DNA of 64,000 nucleotides from Plantago ovata (taxonomy: Eukaryota; Streptophyta; Magnoliopsida; Lamiales; Plantaginaceae). The notes beneath the pieces were generated by a model. That model searched no databases, was not told the origin of the DNA, and worked only from the letters and a program-made list of their open reading frames with translations. How positions within the stretch are numbered: position 1 is the first letter of the stretch; every line of letters starts with the position of its first letter. The stretch is from contig CM051455.1 of NCBI GenBank assembly GCA_028274465.1, forward strand, positions 88,122,871 to 88,186,870, given 5' to 3'. Below are positions 33,304 to 43,416 of the stretch, piece by piece. Position numbers and translations under genes: made by a program.

Positions 33304-35754
33304 TCATTTAGATCCTTTCTTCCTCCCTTTCTTACACATCCTGTTTTCTTCAATATCATTTGTTTTTTCAGCCCTTTTTCCCTGCTTCTCAACTTCTACG
33401 TTCACCTTCAGAATGAAAATAGTACAGAAACAACCACATTAAAAAATGTATCCACAATCCATCAGACGATGACTGAACCTAACCTTAGGGAAACCGATAT
33501 GCTACTAAGCTAAGCTACAAAAATAATCTTCCAAACCAACAAAAAAAACATTAGCATTGCAAAATCTCTTGTGTACTTAAATAATGTCTACTTCACCTGT
33601 TGTTGTTGATGCTGCTGAGCGGATAGCTCCATCCGGATCTGTTGTTGCATCCTTTCTTCTATTTGCTTGAGAAGCTCTGTCTTAAAGAGCTCCTTCTCAC
33701 TCTGTACCTGCTCCCTCTCATTTTGCAATTCATTTCTAGCATTCTTGAGTTGCTCTCTTTCCTCCATAAGTTTCTCCCGTTCAACCCGCATCTGCTCCCG
33801 TTCCTCCCTCATCTTGTCTGTCTCCTCCCTCACCTCCTTCTGCAACTGCTCTTCCAGTGCTGACATATGACTGCGAGATAAATGATCTTGGTTATCATAA
33901 CCTGAAACACGGCAGGACTGCCGCTTTGTCGTCGGATAGCCTAGCAACTAGGGATTAGCTAACTCAGATACACCACGCATTTTCCCTCGTTTTGCACCAC
34001 CAACAGCCAATGCCCATGCAACAGGATCCCTAGGGTCATTGTCTGATGGGCGTTCTTCAGGTCTATCAGCATACCTCTCGTCCAATATTTTATTATATTT
34101 CTCCTGTTGTGCATATATTTGATGCACCAATAACAAGTCCAATAAGAAACCAAAATATACCAAGTGAAACAAAATAACATAAAAAAGTAGAGCATAATAA
34201 AGTATATGCAATATATATACTGATTGAAAAAAGTAAAGAGCATAATAAACAACTTACAATTGTAATCCGAGGTTGATCACTGATCCATTCGTCCTGCTCC
34301 GAGTCGCCATTTAAGGATACAGACTCTCCCTCTAGACATCCATTGTTGTTTCCCTCGGTCGAACTCCCTTCTCCCATTTTGGCTTGACCTTTTTCTTTGT
34401 TTCCACATAAGCATTAAGGGTATCCCCTCTTTCACTGATGCTTTTCTGACCTCCCATGTGAGTAGGCGTTGCCTTTAATGCATTCCATCTTCATCAAACT
34501 CCACGCCCCTATTCTTTTGATTTTGTTGAGATAAATTCTTAAACTCGGGTGAATCCCAATACCTTTTACATATCCAGTAATGTCGCACTTGCATCCAATC
34601 TGATCTGAAACCTTGATCCGCAAGTGCCTTGGCCTGACCCATCATATTTCGATACTTCGTACCATTAACTAGATTCCATTGCCTTGCAACCTGTTCATTA
34701 ATCTCTGGTTCCCAGCGACATGCCATCTAGACAAACAAAATTGTATTTAGTGATGCAACCTGATGCAAATAGTTAAGATGTTTCATTGATCATTAAAAAC
34801 CAAGGAACTAAACACATTTAACTTATGCAAGCACATACATTCATTCATAAATAATTTTCTATCTAAACTTATGAGATGAAATCCAAAACCAAGAATTCAG
34901 TTCAACATGGACTACATGTAATCATATTAAAGGGTTCCTCGTGTACCTTAGATAATAAATGCGGGTACAATGAAAACAACATTACCCCAAATTCGAAGTA
35001 ATTAAAAAGTATTCATACAGAAATAATGGATATGTATCTGCTTTCTCAGGATATAATTTACTTAAAAAAGATAAATTCATGATAAAATAGAGAAGCATAC
35101 CCCAAATTCTTTCCACAAAAACTGACGATCAGGCTTTGGAACTTTCTCCCATGACTTGTAGCGAGGATTGAAAAAGTACTTCATTCTGTGAGATATCACC
35201 TTGTTTGCGTCCTTACCCACGAATGTTCCATCCGCATTGAATGTGACATTGACTCTAAGTTCTCTTCTTTTGTTTGCCTTAGGCGCTTTATTTATGCCAC
35301 GCTTACCTTTTGTTCCGGGATCAATCAACTCTGTATCCAAAGGGTCTTCCTCAACTAGTGGTGTATCAGGGGGACCCCAATAAGCACTCGGAAGGTCTCC
35401 ACCAGATGGAGGATCGTCAATCAAGTCATTTTGTTGTTGCTGTTGGATGACATCTTCTGTGGTAGAGCTAGATGAAGAGCTACCTCTGTGTTGTTGTGAT
35501 GATGGTTGTTCAATACGTCGCTCCTGGGATGATGGGGGTTCAATACGTTGTTGCTGCTGTTGCAATGATGATGTGGTGGAACGCTGATGCAATGGGGGGT
35601 TTACAGGGGAAGTTCTAGGGCTTGAATGGCCTGCTGTAGCATGCTCACTAACAGGCGTATCTGATAAAGTTGCATCAGCTTGGATCCTATTCTGAGACTG
35701 AGGACGATGGCTTTGTAAGCCTCCTCTGCGAGCTGCCACATGCTTATGGGACAT
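33304..35754 (-). pseudogene. TNPA-like (Transposase_24) gene of the 14.9 kb CACTA, broken
   Basis: Exons on the minus strand: 35754-35101, 34726-34258, 34103-33597 and 33405-33304, all in phase 0. Exon 1 encodes a Gln/Ser-rich N-terminus (QQQQQR, SSSSSSTTED) and then MKYFFNPRYKSWEKVPKPDRQ. Exon 2 gives WEPEINEQVARQWN and WMQVRHYWICKRYW, then THMGGQKSISERGDT, the conserved core of the family. Exon 3 gives DPRDPVAWALAVGG and a long Glu/Arg coiled coil (EEREQMRVEREKLMEEREQ). The last exon ends in basic KKGRKKGSK. Breaks: a one-base frameshift in exon 2 near 34490-34510 and an in-frame TAG at 33950-33948. Probable role: binding subterminal repeats. It is convergent with TNP2. Confidence 0.78.
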
Positions 35755-37440
35755 TCCTTTTCCATCAAAAAGGTAAAATGTTAGAACACTTGGACAAACA
35801 TCACAAAATACAATTTACAATTTCAATATGTTTATAAAGTGAGTAGCAAAATGAACTGTCGGAAAGCAAATAAAATTCTCACTATATCACTGATTTGGGC
35901 GAACAACCTATGTTTATGTCAACCGATCATAGAATTAAAACATAAGCAGCATTACGTCAACCTTAAAATAAGAATTGAAGAGAATCTACAGTCTTGAGGT
36001 GGTAAAATATTTGCTGGACATATAGATTTTGATGCTAGCTATTTGATGAAACAGTTGAAACCATGATGCAGAAGCTCAATTTCACAGAATAATCTGACTT
36101 CTCTAGGTAAGAGCTGCACTCGTCGCCTATATTATTTGAAAGATATACAAGTCTAGTTTCCTATAAATTTTGAATTTATTCATTCACATATATGTGGAGT
36201 GCCTTACAAGAATTTTAGTACCGACACGATAGTCTGTCAAACATGTTGATCAAGCTTAACTTCACAGAAAAATCTGATTTCCATCGAAAATAATTTCACT
36301 TTGTACTCTATTTAAATTGAAAGATATACGAGTCTACGTTTCCAAGAATTTTGAATTTCTTGATTTGCATGTGTGTGGAGAAAGTTACAACAAGTATACT
36401 AGAAGCACACCAGTCTGTCAAACAAGCTGGTCAAGCTTAACTTCACAGAAAAATCTGATTTCGCTCAGAAATAATTTCACTTTGTAATCTATTTCAATTG
36501 AAAGATATATGAGTCTACTTTTCCAAGAATTTTGAATTTCTTGATTTGCATGTGTGTGGAGGAAGTTACATCAAGTTTACTACAAAGACACCAGTCTGTC
36601 AAACAAGCTGGTCAAGCTTAACTTCACAACAAATTCTGATTTATCACGGAGATAAATTCATTTTGTACTCTATTTCACTAAAAAGATATACAATTCTACT
36701 TTTCCAAGAATTTTGAATTTCTTGAGTTGCATTTATGTGGAATAAGTTACAACAAGTTTACTACAAAAGCGTCAACACATCAAGAAAGTTGAAGATGCTC
36801 AATTTCACAGTAAGGTCTGATTTCTGTATGGAAGAACTTCAGTTAGTAATCTATTAGTTTCATGAAGAGCTTTTTCATAAACTTTTGATGAAAAAAACAG
36901 TAAATTCAATTAATTTACAAAAGCAAGATCTTATACTTGTAGCAGATGTTGATGTACATACCCAGCAGCTTAATATGACTACAATACCTAGTGAAATGAT
37001 TGATTTTTATCTTTTCTTGACAATACAGAATGGAAAATTAAACTTTAAACTAATGATATACAAGCCATCATTCGAAAATAATCAGGAGGCAACTCAAACA
37101 ATACTCACCAGAGTTCTCAGTGTATTACAAATGGTTAAGCCTTTTTGTCGAACACTTGGTGTGCACACTGCATTAGAGAAAAAAATCAAGAAGTAAAATG
37201 TTGACTGAATCTATAGAATGTGAGAAGTAATCAAAATTAATAGCACAATAAGATGATGAATCCGACAAACAAATTCGCCAGAAAATCAATACGACATGGA
37301 GAATATTAAAGGGACTAATGTTTTTAAAGAACTCTACATACTATGCTGAATTACAGCTGCAGCAGAAATACTTCCACATTGTCCTAAGACTTTCTTCAAA
37401 TTCAGTATATGCATGGTAGAGGAAGCGCAGAGAGATAAAA
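35755..37440. repeat. Internal repeat block of the CACTA, including ~180-bp tandem repeats
   Basis: Four copies of a unit of about 180 bp begin near 36233, 36413, 36594 and 36773. Each contains CTGTCAAACAAGCTGGTCAA, AACTTCACAGAAAAATCTGA and CCAAGAATTTTGAATTTCTT. The flanking parts (35770-36110, 37066-37170 and 37195-37310) match pieces of 24190-24735 in the same orientation but in a different order. No coding region is seen. The block lies just upstream of the TNPA-like gene (minus strand). Confidence 0.75.
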
Positions 37441-37531
37441 CTTAAATGAATTGAATCAACGATCTCGATATACTTAGATTTCCGAAAATAAGAACAGAGC
37501 ACATAAGAAAGAAAAATGGGAAGATACCTTC

Positions 37532-37834
37532 AACTTCATCAATGGTTGTTAAAAATTCCAGTGGGGAGCGTAGAAGAATGGGAAGATACGCACTATGTAG
37601 TCCGTCTTTTTTTCGTGGAAATAGATCGTGGAGGAGTGGAGGTAAAGAAGAAGAAGGGGTGCGTGAGACCATGAAAGGAAAATGGGAGTTGGATTTACAG
37701 TCAATCGTGTGAGAGTGGATGGATTGACGTGAATGAACAAATTGGTGGGTAAAATTGAAGGATGGTGACGAAATGAGAGGGAAATTGAAGCCATGATTCG
37801 GCTGGCGGAGGCTTAGTAGTGTCAGGAAAGCCAT
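37532..37834 (-). CDS. Orphan ORF resembling a transit-peptide first exon
   Basis: ATG 37834 opens MAFLTLLSLRQPNHGFNFPL and then a Ser/His/Pro-rich, acid-poor stretch of about 85 residues, ending DEVEG at a GT donor (GGTATCTTCC) near 37531. The composition is that of an organelle transit peptide. It lies between the right TIR and the repeat block and points towards the TNPA-like gene. It could be a captured host exon or a leader exon of the CACTA transcript. I do not recognise a parent gene. Confidence 0.3.
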
Positions 37835-37849
37835 GGCTATTAGATGCAG

Positions 37850-37992
37850 TGGCTAATGCAATCGTTGACTGGCTTCAGTAGCCAGGGTGAGCAATTGCAA
37901 TGTCCTTCCTGTTGCAAATGTTAAAGAACTAGCCACGGTTGACGGTATGTGGCAACTGTGGCGTTGCTATTGTAGAGAGTTTTTTGTAGTGA
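37850..37992 (-). repeat. CACTA right TIR and subterminal repeats
   Basis: AGCCACGGTTGACGG, TGGCAACTGTGGCG and the terminal TTTTTTGTAGTG mirror the left end. The TSD AGA follows at 37993-37995. Confidence 0.85.
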
Positions 37993-38180
37993 GATCAAGG
38001 CATTTATAACCCCGATGATCCGCCGGATAGCCCAAAAATACGCAAGTAGTGGAGCGGGGTTGAAGTTTGCGAATAGTGGTGGAGGGGAAAAGAGGGTAAC
38101 ATAAACATCCAAAGGTGCGAAGATGAGTATTGGACGGGAAGGCGATTATAGAGAGCTTGGACAGGTAGGAGAGGAGTAGA
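37993..38180 (-). pseudogene. Copia integrase C-terminal fragment
   Basis: On the minus strand SNTHLRTFGCLCYPLFP and VFLGYPADHRGYKCLDL are the conserved end of a Copia integrase. The frame stops at the CACTA end and resumes at 23062, where the codon broken by the insertion is completed. Upstream, this fragment directly abuts the primer-binding site, so gag, protease and the integrase catalytic core are missing. Confidence 0.82.
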
Positions 38181-38190
38181 CGTGATACCA
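38181..38190 (-). promoter_or_regulatory. Primer-binding site (tRNA-Met type)
   Basis: TGGTATCACG directly follows the 5' LTR on the minus strand. TGGTATCA is the usual start of the plant initiator-tRNA-Met complement. Confidence 0.8.
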
Positions 38191-38351
38191 TGTAAGAATG
38201 TGAATCGATGCCTTCTTATTAATCACCAGGATATATATATACAACGAAATCCACTATTCTAGGCTATATTCTAGGACAGATATACATTCGTAATACATTC
38301 CTAATACATTCCTATCTCTACATTGTCCTATGTAACTCCTATGTTCTAACA
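38191..38351 (-). repeat. 5' LTR of the short-LTR Copia
   Basis: It is the pair of 20902-21063. The right flank GAGAT at 38352-38356 is the target-site duplication. Confidence 0.9.
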
Positions 38352-38399
38352 GAGATTGGGAGCTCGTTTTCACGGTCTAAATGTATTTACTGTGAAGTC

Positions 38400-38627
38400 T
38401 TCGGATTTGTGACGGGAGGTAAGTTTTTTTGTATTCGGATCTCTGTGTGGTTGTGGACTTCTCCGGTGATGATCTGGATGGTGGGGTTTTGAGGATTAAG
38501 GAGGCGATTTAAGGTTTGGATGTTGAGGTTTTGATTAATAAAGTTGGAGTTTCGTACCCTTATGCTAGGTTCTTCCACGAAGTGGATGAGAAGCTTTTGA
38601 GTGATTTGCTTAAGGTCAATGTTTAAG
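38400..38627 (+). pseudogene. KCR1: 3-ketoacyl-CoA reductase (KCR1) gene fragment
   Basis: KCR1 is the ER short-chain dehydrogenase/reductase of very-long-chain fatty acid elongation. Seen from 38447: VVDFSGDDLDGGV, RIKEAI, a TAA stop, GLDVEVLIN, then [14 protein letters not shown] and [10 protein letters not shown], ending with a TAA and a possible donor near 38627. The NNxG motif of the family reads NKVG here. Only about 60 of the roughly 320 residues are present, with two in-frame stops, so it is a dead fragment. It is on the same strand as the RAD23 pieces downstream, which suggests joint capture or a degraded host locus. Confidence 0.72.
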
Positions 38628-39390
38628 GTACTATTGTCATCAACTTGTTACTGCTATAGTTCTGGAAATATGTATGTTTATTAGGTTATGGCGTATTCAA
38701 TTTCAAGCACAATAAGAGAGTTGGCTATATACATAATTTCATGTAAAACATGATATACAGTTGCATAAACATCATAATTATAAATTTTAGCATGGTTTGA
38801 GGTGTGTCCCTTGAATTATTTTAGCGCATACATATTTCCATTGCATTGTGTTTCCAATAAAGCAATCTCTTGCTACGGTAACTGAAGACATATATGTAAG
38901 CTTTGCTTAGAGTAGTGAATTAGGACTTTCAGGCCTGATGTTTCATTATTGGGAAATTCTGCATAGAAAAAGAAAAAGGAAATCGTGAACTCTTTGTTAG
39001 TGCTTATGGGGAGACACAAAGATACGCTTGCTTTTACTGATTGTTTCGATATGTAGCTGAGTTAGTTTGTAGGAGTGTTCCTTTTTGTTACAAGTAATAT
39101 TGAGTCAAACCGGAGGAGTGGTGTTGGCGTGGCTTAACGATTTAACTCTGTTTTGATATTTTCAGTTTCAAGTAGAAATGTTGAGCTATATTGAGATTTT
39201 CTTAAGTAGCTGTAAAATTTCTAATGTGACTGGACTCCAAATAATGAAGTTGATAACGCAACCAAGAACGACATTGTAGGTAATGTGTCACTTAAAATCA
39301 CTTCATGAGTAGCTAATATGGAAACTGAACAGGTTCTGTGATATAGTACACACAGCTCACAGTTAAGCACCATTACGCCCTAAATGTGTA
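38628..39390. other. Non-coding DNA between KCR1 and RAD23 fragments
   Basis: No coding region is recognised. It is AT-rich intron-like sequence. Confidence 0.35.
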
Positions 39391-41200
39391 TCATGTCAGC
39401 AGCTCCTGCATCTTCTTCTGCTATTGCTCTGTGAGTGTTATCTTTTTCTCTTATATGTGATAAGAAGACTTTATTTTAAGGCCTTGCATGTTTTGAGTAA
39501 TTCCAAGGTAAAAGAAAAGATTTGAGTAATTCCAAGGTAAAAGAAAAGAGTTTGAGTAATTCCAAGGTAAAAGAAAAGAAAATGAAGGAAAATCAAAATC
39601 ATTTGGAAAATCTTGGGGGAAAATCAATATTTTCCTTATTTCTCTCTTGTTTGACATCTTCTTTTCCAGGAAAATTGACAATTATTGTTTATTTGAAAAA
39701 AAATTTAATACTTAGAAAAGCTTCTTTTTTTAGTATACAAAATTTCAGCATACAAAAACAAGTCCAACAACTCTATATACTCTTTAGGGTTAAAAATTAA
39801 AATGTCTCTCAACCTTATAAATTTTGACATGTATGAACCGAACTTTAATTTTAGCACAAATGTATATACATTTATGTTTTTCTTTGCATATATATAACCC
39901 AAACTTTATAATTTATTTTAAATATAAATTATTTCTTACAAAAATGTTACCGATTGAAAAGTAATATCACATTAATTGTAATTTCTCCATTATAATACTA
40001 AGTTTCTAATAAGTAAAAAGTTTGATCAACTTTGACCACAAATTATTCTCAAATTATAGTATAAGATAGTTATATAATAAAACTAAATTATGAAATTACA
40101 CTTCACTTACTTTTGTAATATAATTTTATTAACATTTTATCTCTTCTAACGTTTTGAAGAAAAAAATTGAACTCTCCCCAATGTTTTACGAACCGTAAAT
40201 TATATAATACAGAATAATTGTCGTTAAATTGAACAAATTAATTAATTTGAACAAATAAACATTTAAAACATATCTCTTATGTTTCCGAAATATTAAAACA
40301 ATTGGACAAAAATAGCTCCCAGGTTTTAGCATTCCGTTTCCATTTTCCTTCCAGTTTCAGTTTTATTTTCCCATTGACTTTCCTTTAAAACAAACATGAG
40401 AAGAGGAAAATTCAGTCCAATTTCTTTTCTTTTCCATTGGAATTACCCAAACCATGCAACGTCTAAGTTTATAATCTTATAGACAATTTTTATGTAAACC
40501 TGTGTAGTCCGCTATCAGCTCCCCAGTCTGCTCCAGTTCCTGCTCCTACTGCTGCTTCGTAAGTTCAATAGTAATTGTTTCAAACTTTTGGCATGGCTTT
40601 CAATGCATAGCTCTAATTGCAATTATGTCTCTCTCAACCAGCTTGACAGATGATGTTATGGTCAAGCAACATCAGGCCTTGTTGCTTGAAGTAACTTGGA
40701 GACCATTGTGCAACAAATTCTAGACATGAGTGGAGGAAGCTGGGATCGTGATACATTTACCCGTGCACTCCGTGCTCCATTTAACAATCCTGAGAGAGTT
40801 GTTGAATATCTTTATTCTGTAAACCACATACAATTTATTCTTTGCTTGATACCTTTCTTAAACCAAGTGATGTGCTTTCAACATACAGTGTAATTAATAA
40901 AATGGAGGATAATTTTTATTTCAGGGCATTCCGGAGCAAGCAGATATTCCTCCCCCTGTTGCTCAACCTCCTCATGCCGGGAAACCTGTAAGTGAATCCT
41001 TCAACTCAGCCAACTGCACCTACAAGTGGACCCAATGCCAATCCGTTTGTGGAGCAAAAGATACATTAAGTGAAGGTTAACTTGTAGTAAGTGAAGGTTA
41101 ACTTGTAGTAATATTTATCCTATCTCCTTTCATTGAGCCAGGGCATGCCTAATATGGGTGCAAATCCAAGACCAGAGTTCATCATGATTGGCCGTAGATG
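39391..41200 (+). pseudogene. RAD23: RAD23 (ubiquitin/proteasome shuttle) pseudogene
   Basis: RAD23 carries ubiquitinated proteins to the proteasome and stabilises the XPC homologue in repair. Exon pieces with introns retained: about 39395-39431 (APASSSAIAL), 40507-40559 (SAPQSAPVPAPTAAS, the Ala/Pro linker), 40642-40818 (UBA1 domain: [30 protein letters not shown]), 40925-40988 (GIPEQADIPPPVAQPP), then PTAPTSGPNANP in a shifted frame and MPNMGANP near 41145. A TGA stands just before SNLETIVQQ (about 40687-40689). The ubiquitin-like N-terminus and the XPC-binding and UBA2 regions are not seen. Retained introns argue for DNA-level duplication, not a processed copy. A TIR element sits in one intron. 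Confidence 0.82.
39491..40451. repeat. Inverted-repeat element in a RAD23 pseudogene intron
   Basis: The left end has three tandem 30-bp copies of TTTGAGTAATTCCAAGGTAA plus AAGAAAAGA (39491-39580). The right end, 40425-40451, is the inverted counterpart (CTTTTCTTTTCCATTGGAAT then TACCCAAA). The AT-rich interior of about 850 bp has no ORF of note. Flanks show TTGCATG on the left and CCATGCAA on the right, without a clear duplication. Confidence 0.5.
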
Positions 41201-42256
41201 TCGTGAATACCATCCAATCAGCACTTATAATATTGTTTTATGATAATATACAGATTGTAACAACATACTATGTTGGTAGTTTAATGGTTTTGTATGTTCT
41301 TGGATATCTAAATACTGATATATTTTTTCCTATAATGTTTTCCACTTATTATCACTTATTATCAACAACTTTCAGTTTTGAATAAAAATTACACTTAAAT
41401 TGTAATGGTAAAATATTTGACAAAATTATATAATGAAATTTTATTTTCCAAATTTTCTAATTTTGTTATGTATTTTACAATTACAATTTAAGAGTAAATT
41501 GTAGTGTAAATTAAAAATTGTTTGGGTAAACGTTTTGGAGACGGAAGGAGTACATCTCCGGAAATCTCTAAACAAAATCACGCTGTAAAATTTTGATTGA
41601 TCTTTAGCTCAAGAAATCAAGAAATGAAATAAAACCATACTTAATTAATCTACAGCTACAATGAAAATTTTCGATATTTCTTATTTGGGATTGGCTAACT
41701 TCAGTACCCTTCGCACTGTACTAATTTTAGTACACCATTTAAAAGTTGACACTTGGAAAAATTTTTAATAGAATAATAATTTATAAATACTACAAATTGT
41801 ATGTCAAAATAGGAAAAAAAATAATTTTAATAATTATCAATTTTCAAATGCTAAATATTAAATATTAATATTTTAATATTCCAACACCACCCCCACACCG
41901 CAGTCCAAGCCAGGTCACTACCACCCTCCCAATCGAAATTATATAAAGATAAAATCGATGATGAAAAGATGGGCTATGGAAAGACAGGCGATAAGTTCGA
42001 AAAAAATTCACGAAATAAGCAATGATGCAGCATTGTATTAACATTGATGCAGCATCGCTTGCGGCAATGTAAGTCAACAGTAAGCATCAATGTTGCATTG
42101 TTGTAAATACATTGCAATAGCATTACAGTAAGCATCAATGTTATATCGATGTAAACACATTGCAATGGCATTAGAAACTGTGACGTAGAAGAACTTTCCC
42201 AATCTATGCTGCAGCATTATAACAAAGTTGATGTTGCATTGATTGTAATATTACAA
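41201..42256. repeat. AT-rich non-coding region with a degenerate 60-bp tandem repeat
   Basis: No gene seen. At about 42040-42240 the phrases CAGTAAGCATCAATGTT and ACATTGCAAT(A/G)GCATTA alternate in two to three degenerate copies of about 60 bp. Confidence 0.5.
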
Positions 42257-42300
42257 ATACCCTAAACCCTATACCCTATACCTTAAACCCTAAAACCCTA
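42257..42300. repeat. Short telomere-like repeat
   Basis: CCCTAAACCCTATACCCTAT and variants, roughly six degenerate units of CCCTAAA. It directly abuts the microsatellite that follows. Confidence 0.7.
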
Positions 42301-42502
<202 letters not shown>

Positions 42503-42503
42503 T

Positions 42504-42895
42504 TTGTTGACCGAAGAAAGTCAAACTACGAAGCTCCTAAGAGAACGGAGGGACAGTTTTTGTCCTTTGCGCGGGAGTGACAGTTGTGGTGGACGAGTTG
42601 GTGGAGCGTTCGCTAAGACCTATTTCATCACTCACCTGCGCACTCAGCATTTTAAGTCGGACGAATTGAAAGCCTCCTACAAGGCTCGTATCGCCAGTGA
42701 CCTCTCTCTGTTTTCTGCTTTGGATCTCGCACTCCATCAGGCAGGCATTTGGTTGTGTGGCGACTGTCTTAGCATTCACACTTTCACTAAGAACTGCAAG
42801 CATGTTGATGGGAGTGTGGTCCTTGCGCCGGACCGGGCAGACTCTGCTATCCTTGGTATCCCGGCTCCTGTTGGTGATTTAGGGCCAGTGGGGTC
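42504..42895 (+). pseudogene. Cys/His-rich ORF fragment, possibly from a non-LTR retroelement
   Basis: The frame holds CPLRGSDSCGG, FITHLRTQHFKSDELK, and WLCGDCLSIHTFTKNCKH, that is two groups of Cys and His spaced like zinc fingers, with an amphipathic stretch (SLFSALDLALHQAG) between them. It is truncated on the left by a microsatellite and on the right by the start of a Copia LTR. I recall similar N-terminal regions in plant reverse-transcriptase proteins of mobile elements, but this is not certain. A search against plant LINE/RTE ORFs would decide. Confidence 0.35.
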
Positions 42896-43416
42896 TGTGA
42901 TAGTATATATGTCCTAGAGACAGTCCTTACTAAGGGCATGGTGCCCTTATAGAGGACATGTATGTACTATTACACAGGTCAACGTAATATAATATATGTT
43001 TGTTGCATTTTACTATTGAGTATCGCTTTCATATTTATATTACACCAGGCTGCAGCATGTCATATCTTTATTACTGTCTGTATTGATATTAAACATGTCC
43101 CCTCGGATAGATGACCGATCACACAGTTAGTGGGAGCTATGTGAGTTATCATCTATCCCAAACTCTCCCTAGTCGTGGTTCATCTCGGATGTGGGGGTCT
43201 GAATGAACCTGACAAGACTAGTATGCGTGGAGGTTATACTTGTTGGAGCAAGTGTGAGCCGATCCCACGGCCACGGAACGGATTGTTGGACAATCAAGGA
43301 ACGTTCCCATAACTGCGCATAGTTGTTCGAAGAAGCTTTATCGAACAATGGAAGTACCCACCGGACACTCTCATCGATGTATACTCTACACCGACGTGTC
43401 TATGGGAACCGGTGAG
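42896..43416 (+). repeat. 5' LTR of the third Copia, first part
   Basis: Sequence from TGTGATAGTATA to ACCGGTGAG, ending with the 5-bp duplication GTGAG of the inserted Gypsy. It contains no ORF of note. Its assignment to the LTR rests on continuity with 55464 onward once the Gypsy is removed. Confidence 0.55.

Larger units (their letters stand above)
23067..37992 (+). mobile_element. CACTA (En/Spm) DNA transposon, 14.9 kb, nested in Copia
   Basis: The left end is CACTACAAAAAAATTTCCGC at 23067. The right end is TTTTTTGTAGTG at 37981-37992, its inverted counterpart. The 3-bp duplication AGA lies at 23063-23065 and 37993-37995, with one extra G (23066) before the left CACTAC. Removing the element rejoins the Copia reading frame. 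Subterminal GCCACGG/CCGTGGC repeats occur at both ends (23088-23490 and 37850-37970). Contents: TNP2 transposase gene (plus), TNPA-like gene (minus, convergent), a solo LTR at 28953-31492, and large internal repeats. Confidence 0.92.
20902..38351 (-). mobile_element. Short-LTR (Ale/Retrofit-like) Copia element, split by a CACTA element
   Basis: Two LTRs of about 162 bp (20902-21063 and 38191-38351) share TGTAAGAATG...TCTAACA and are bounded by the 5-bp duplication GAGAT (20897-20901 and 38352-38356). On the minus strand the order is 5' LTR (38351-38191), primer-binding site TGGTATCACG, a short integrase tail, then reverse transcriptase-RNase H, a purine tract and the 3' LTR. Without the nested CACTA (23067-37992) only about 2.5 kb is left. 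Gag, protease and the integrase core are deleted between the primer site and the integrase tail. Confidence 0.9.
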
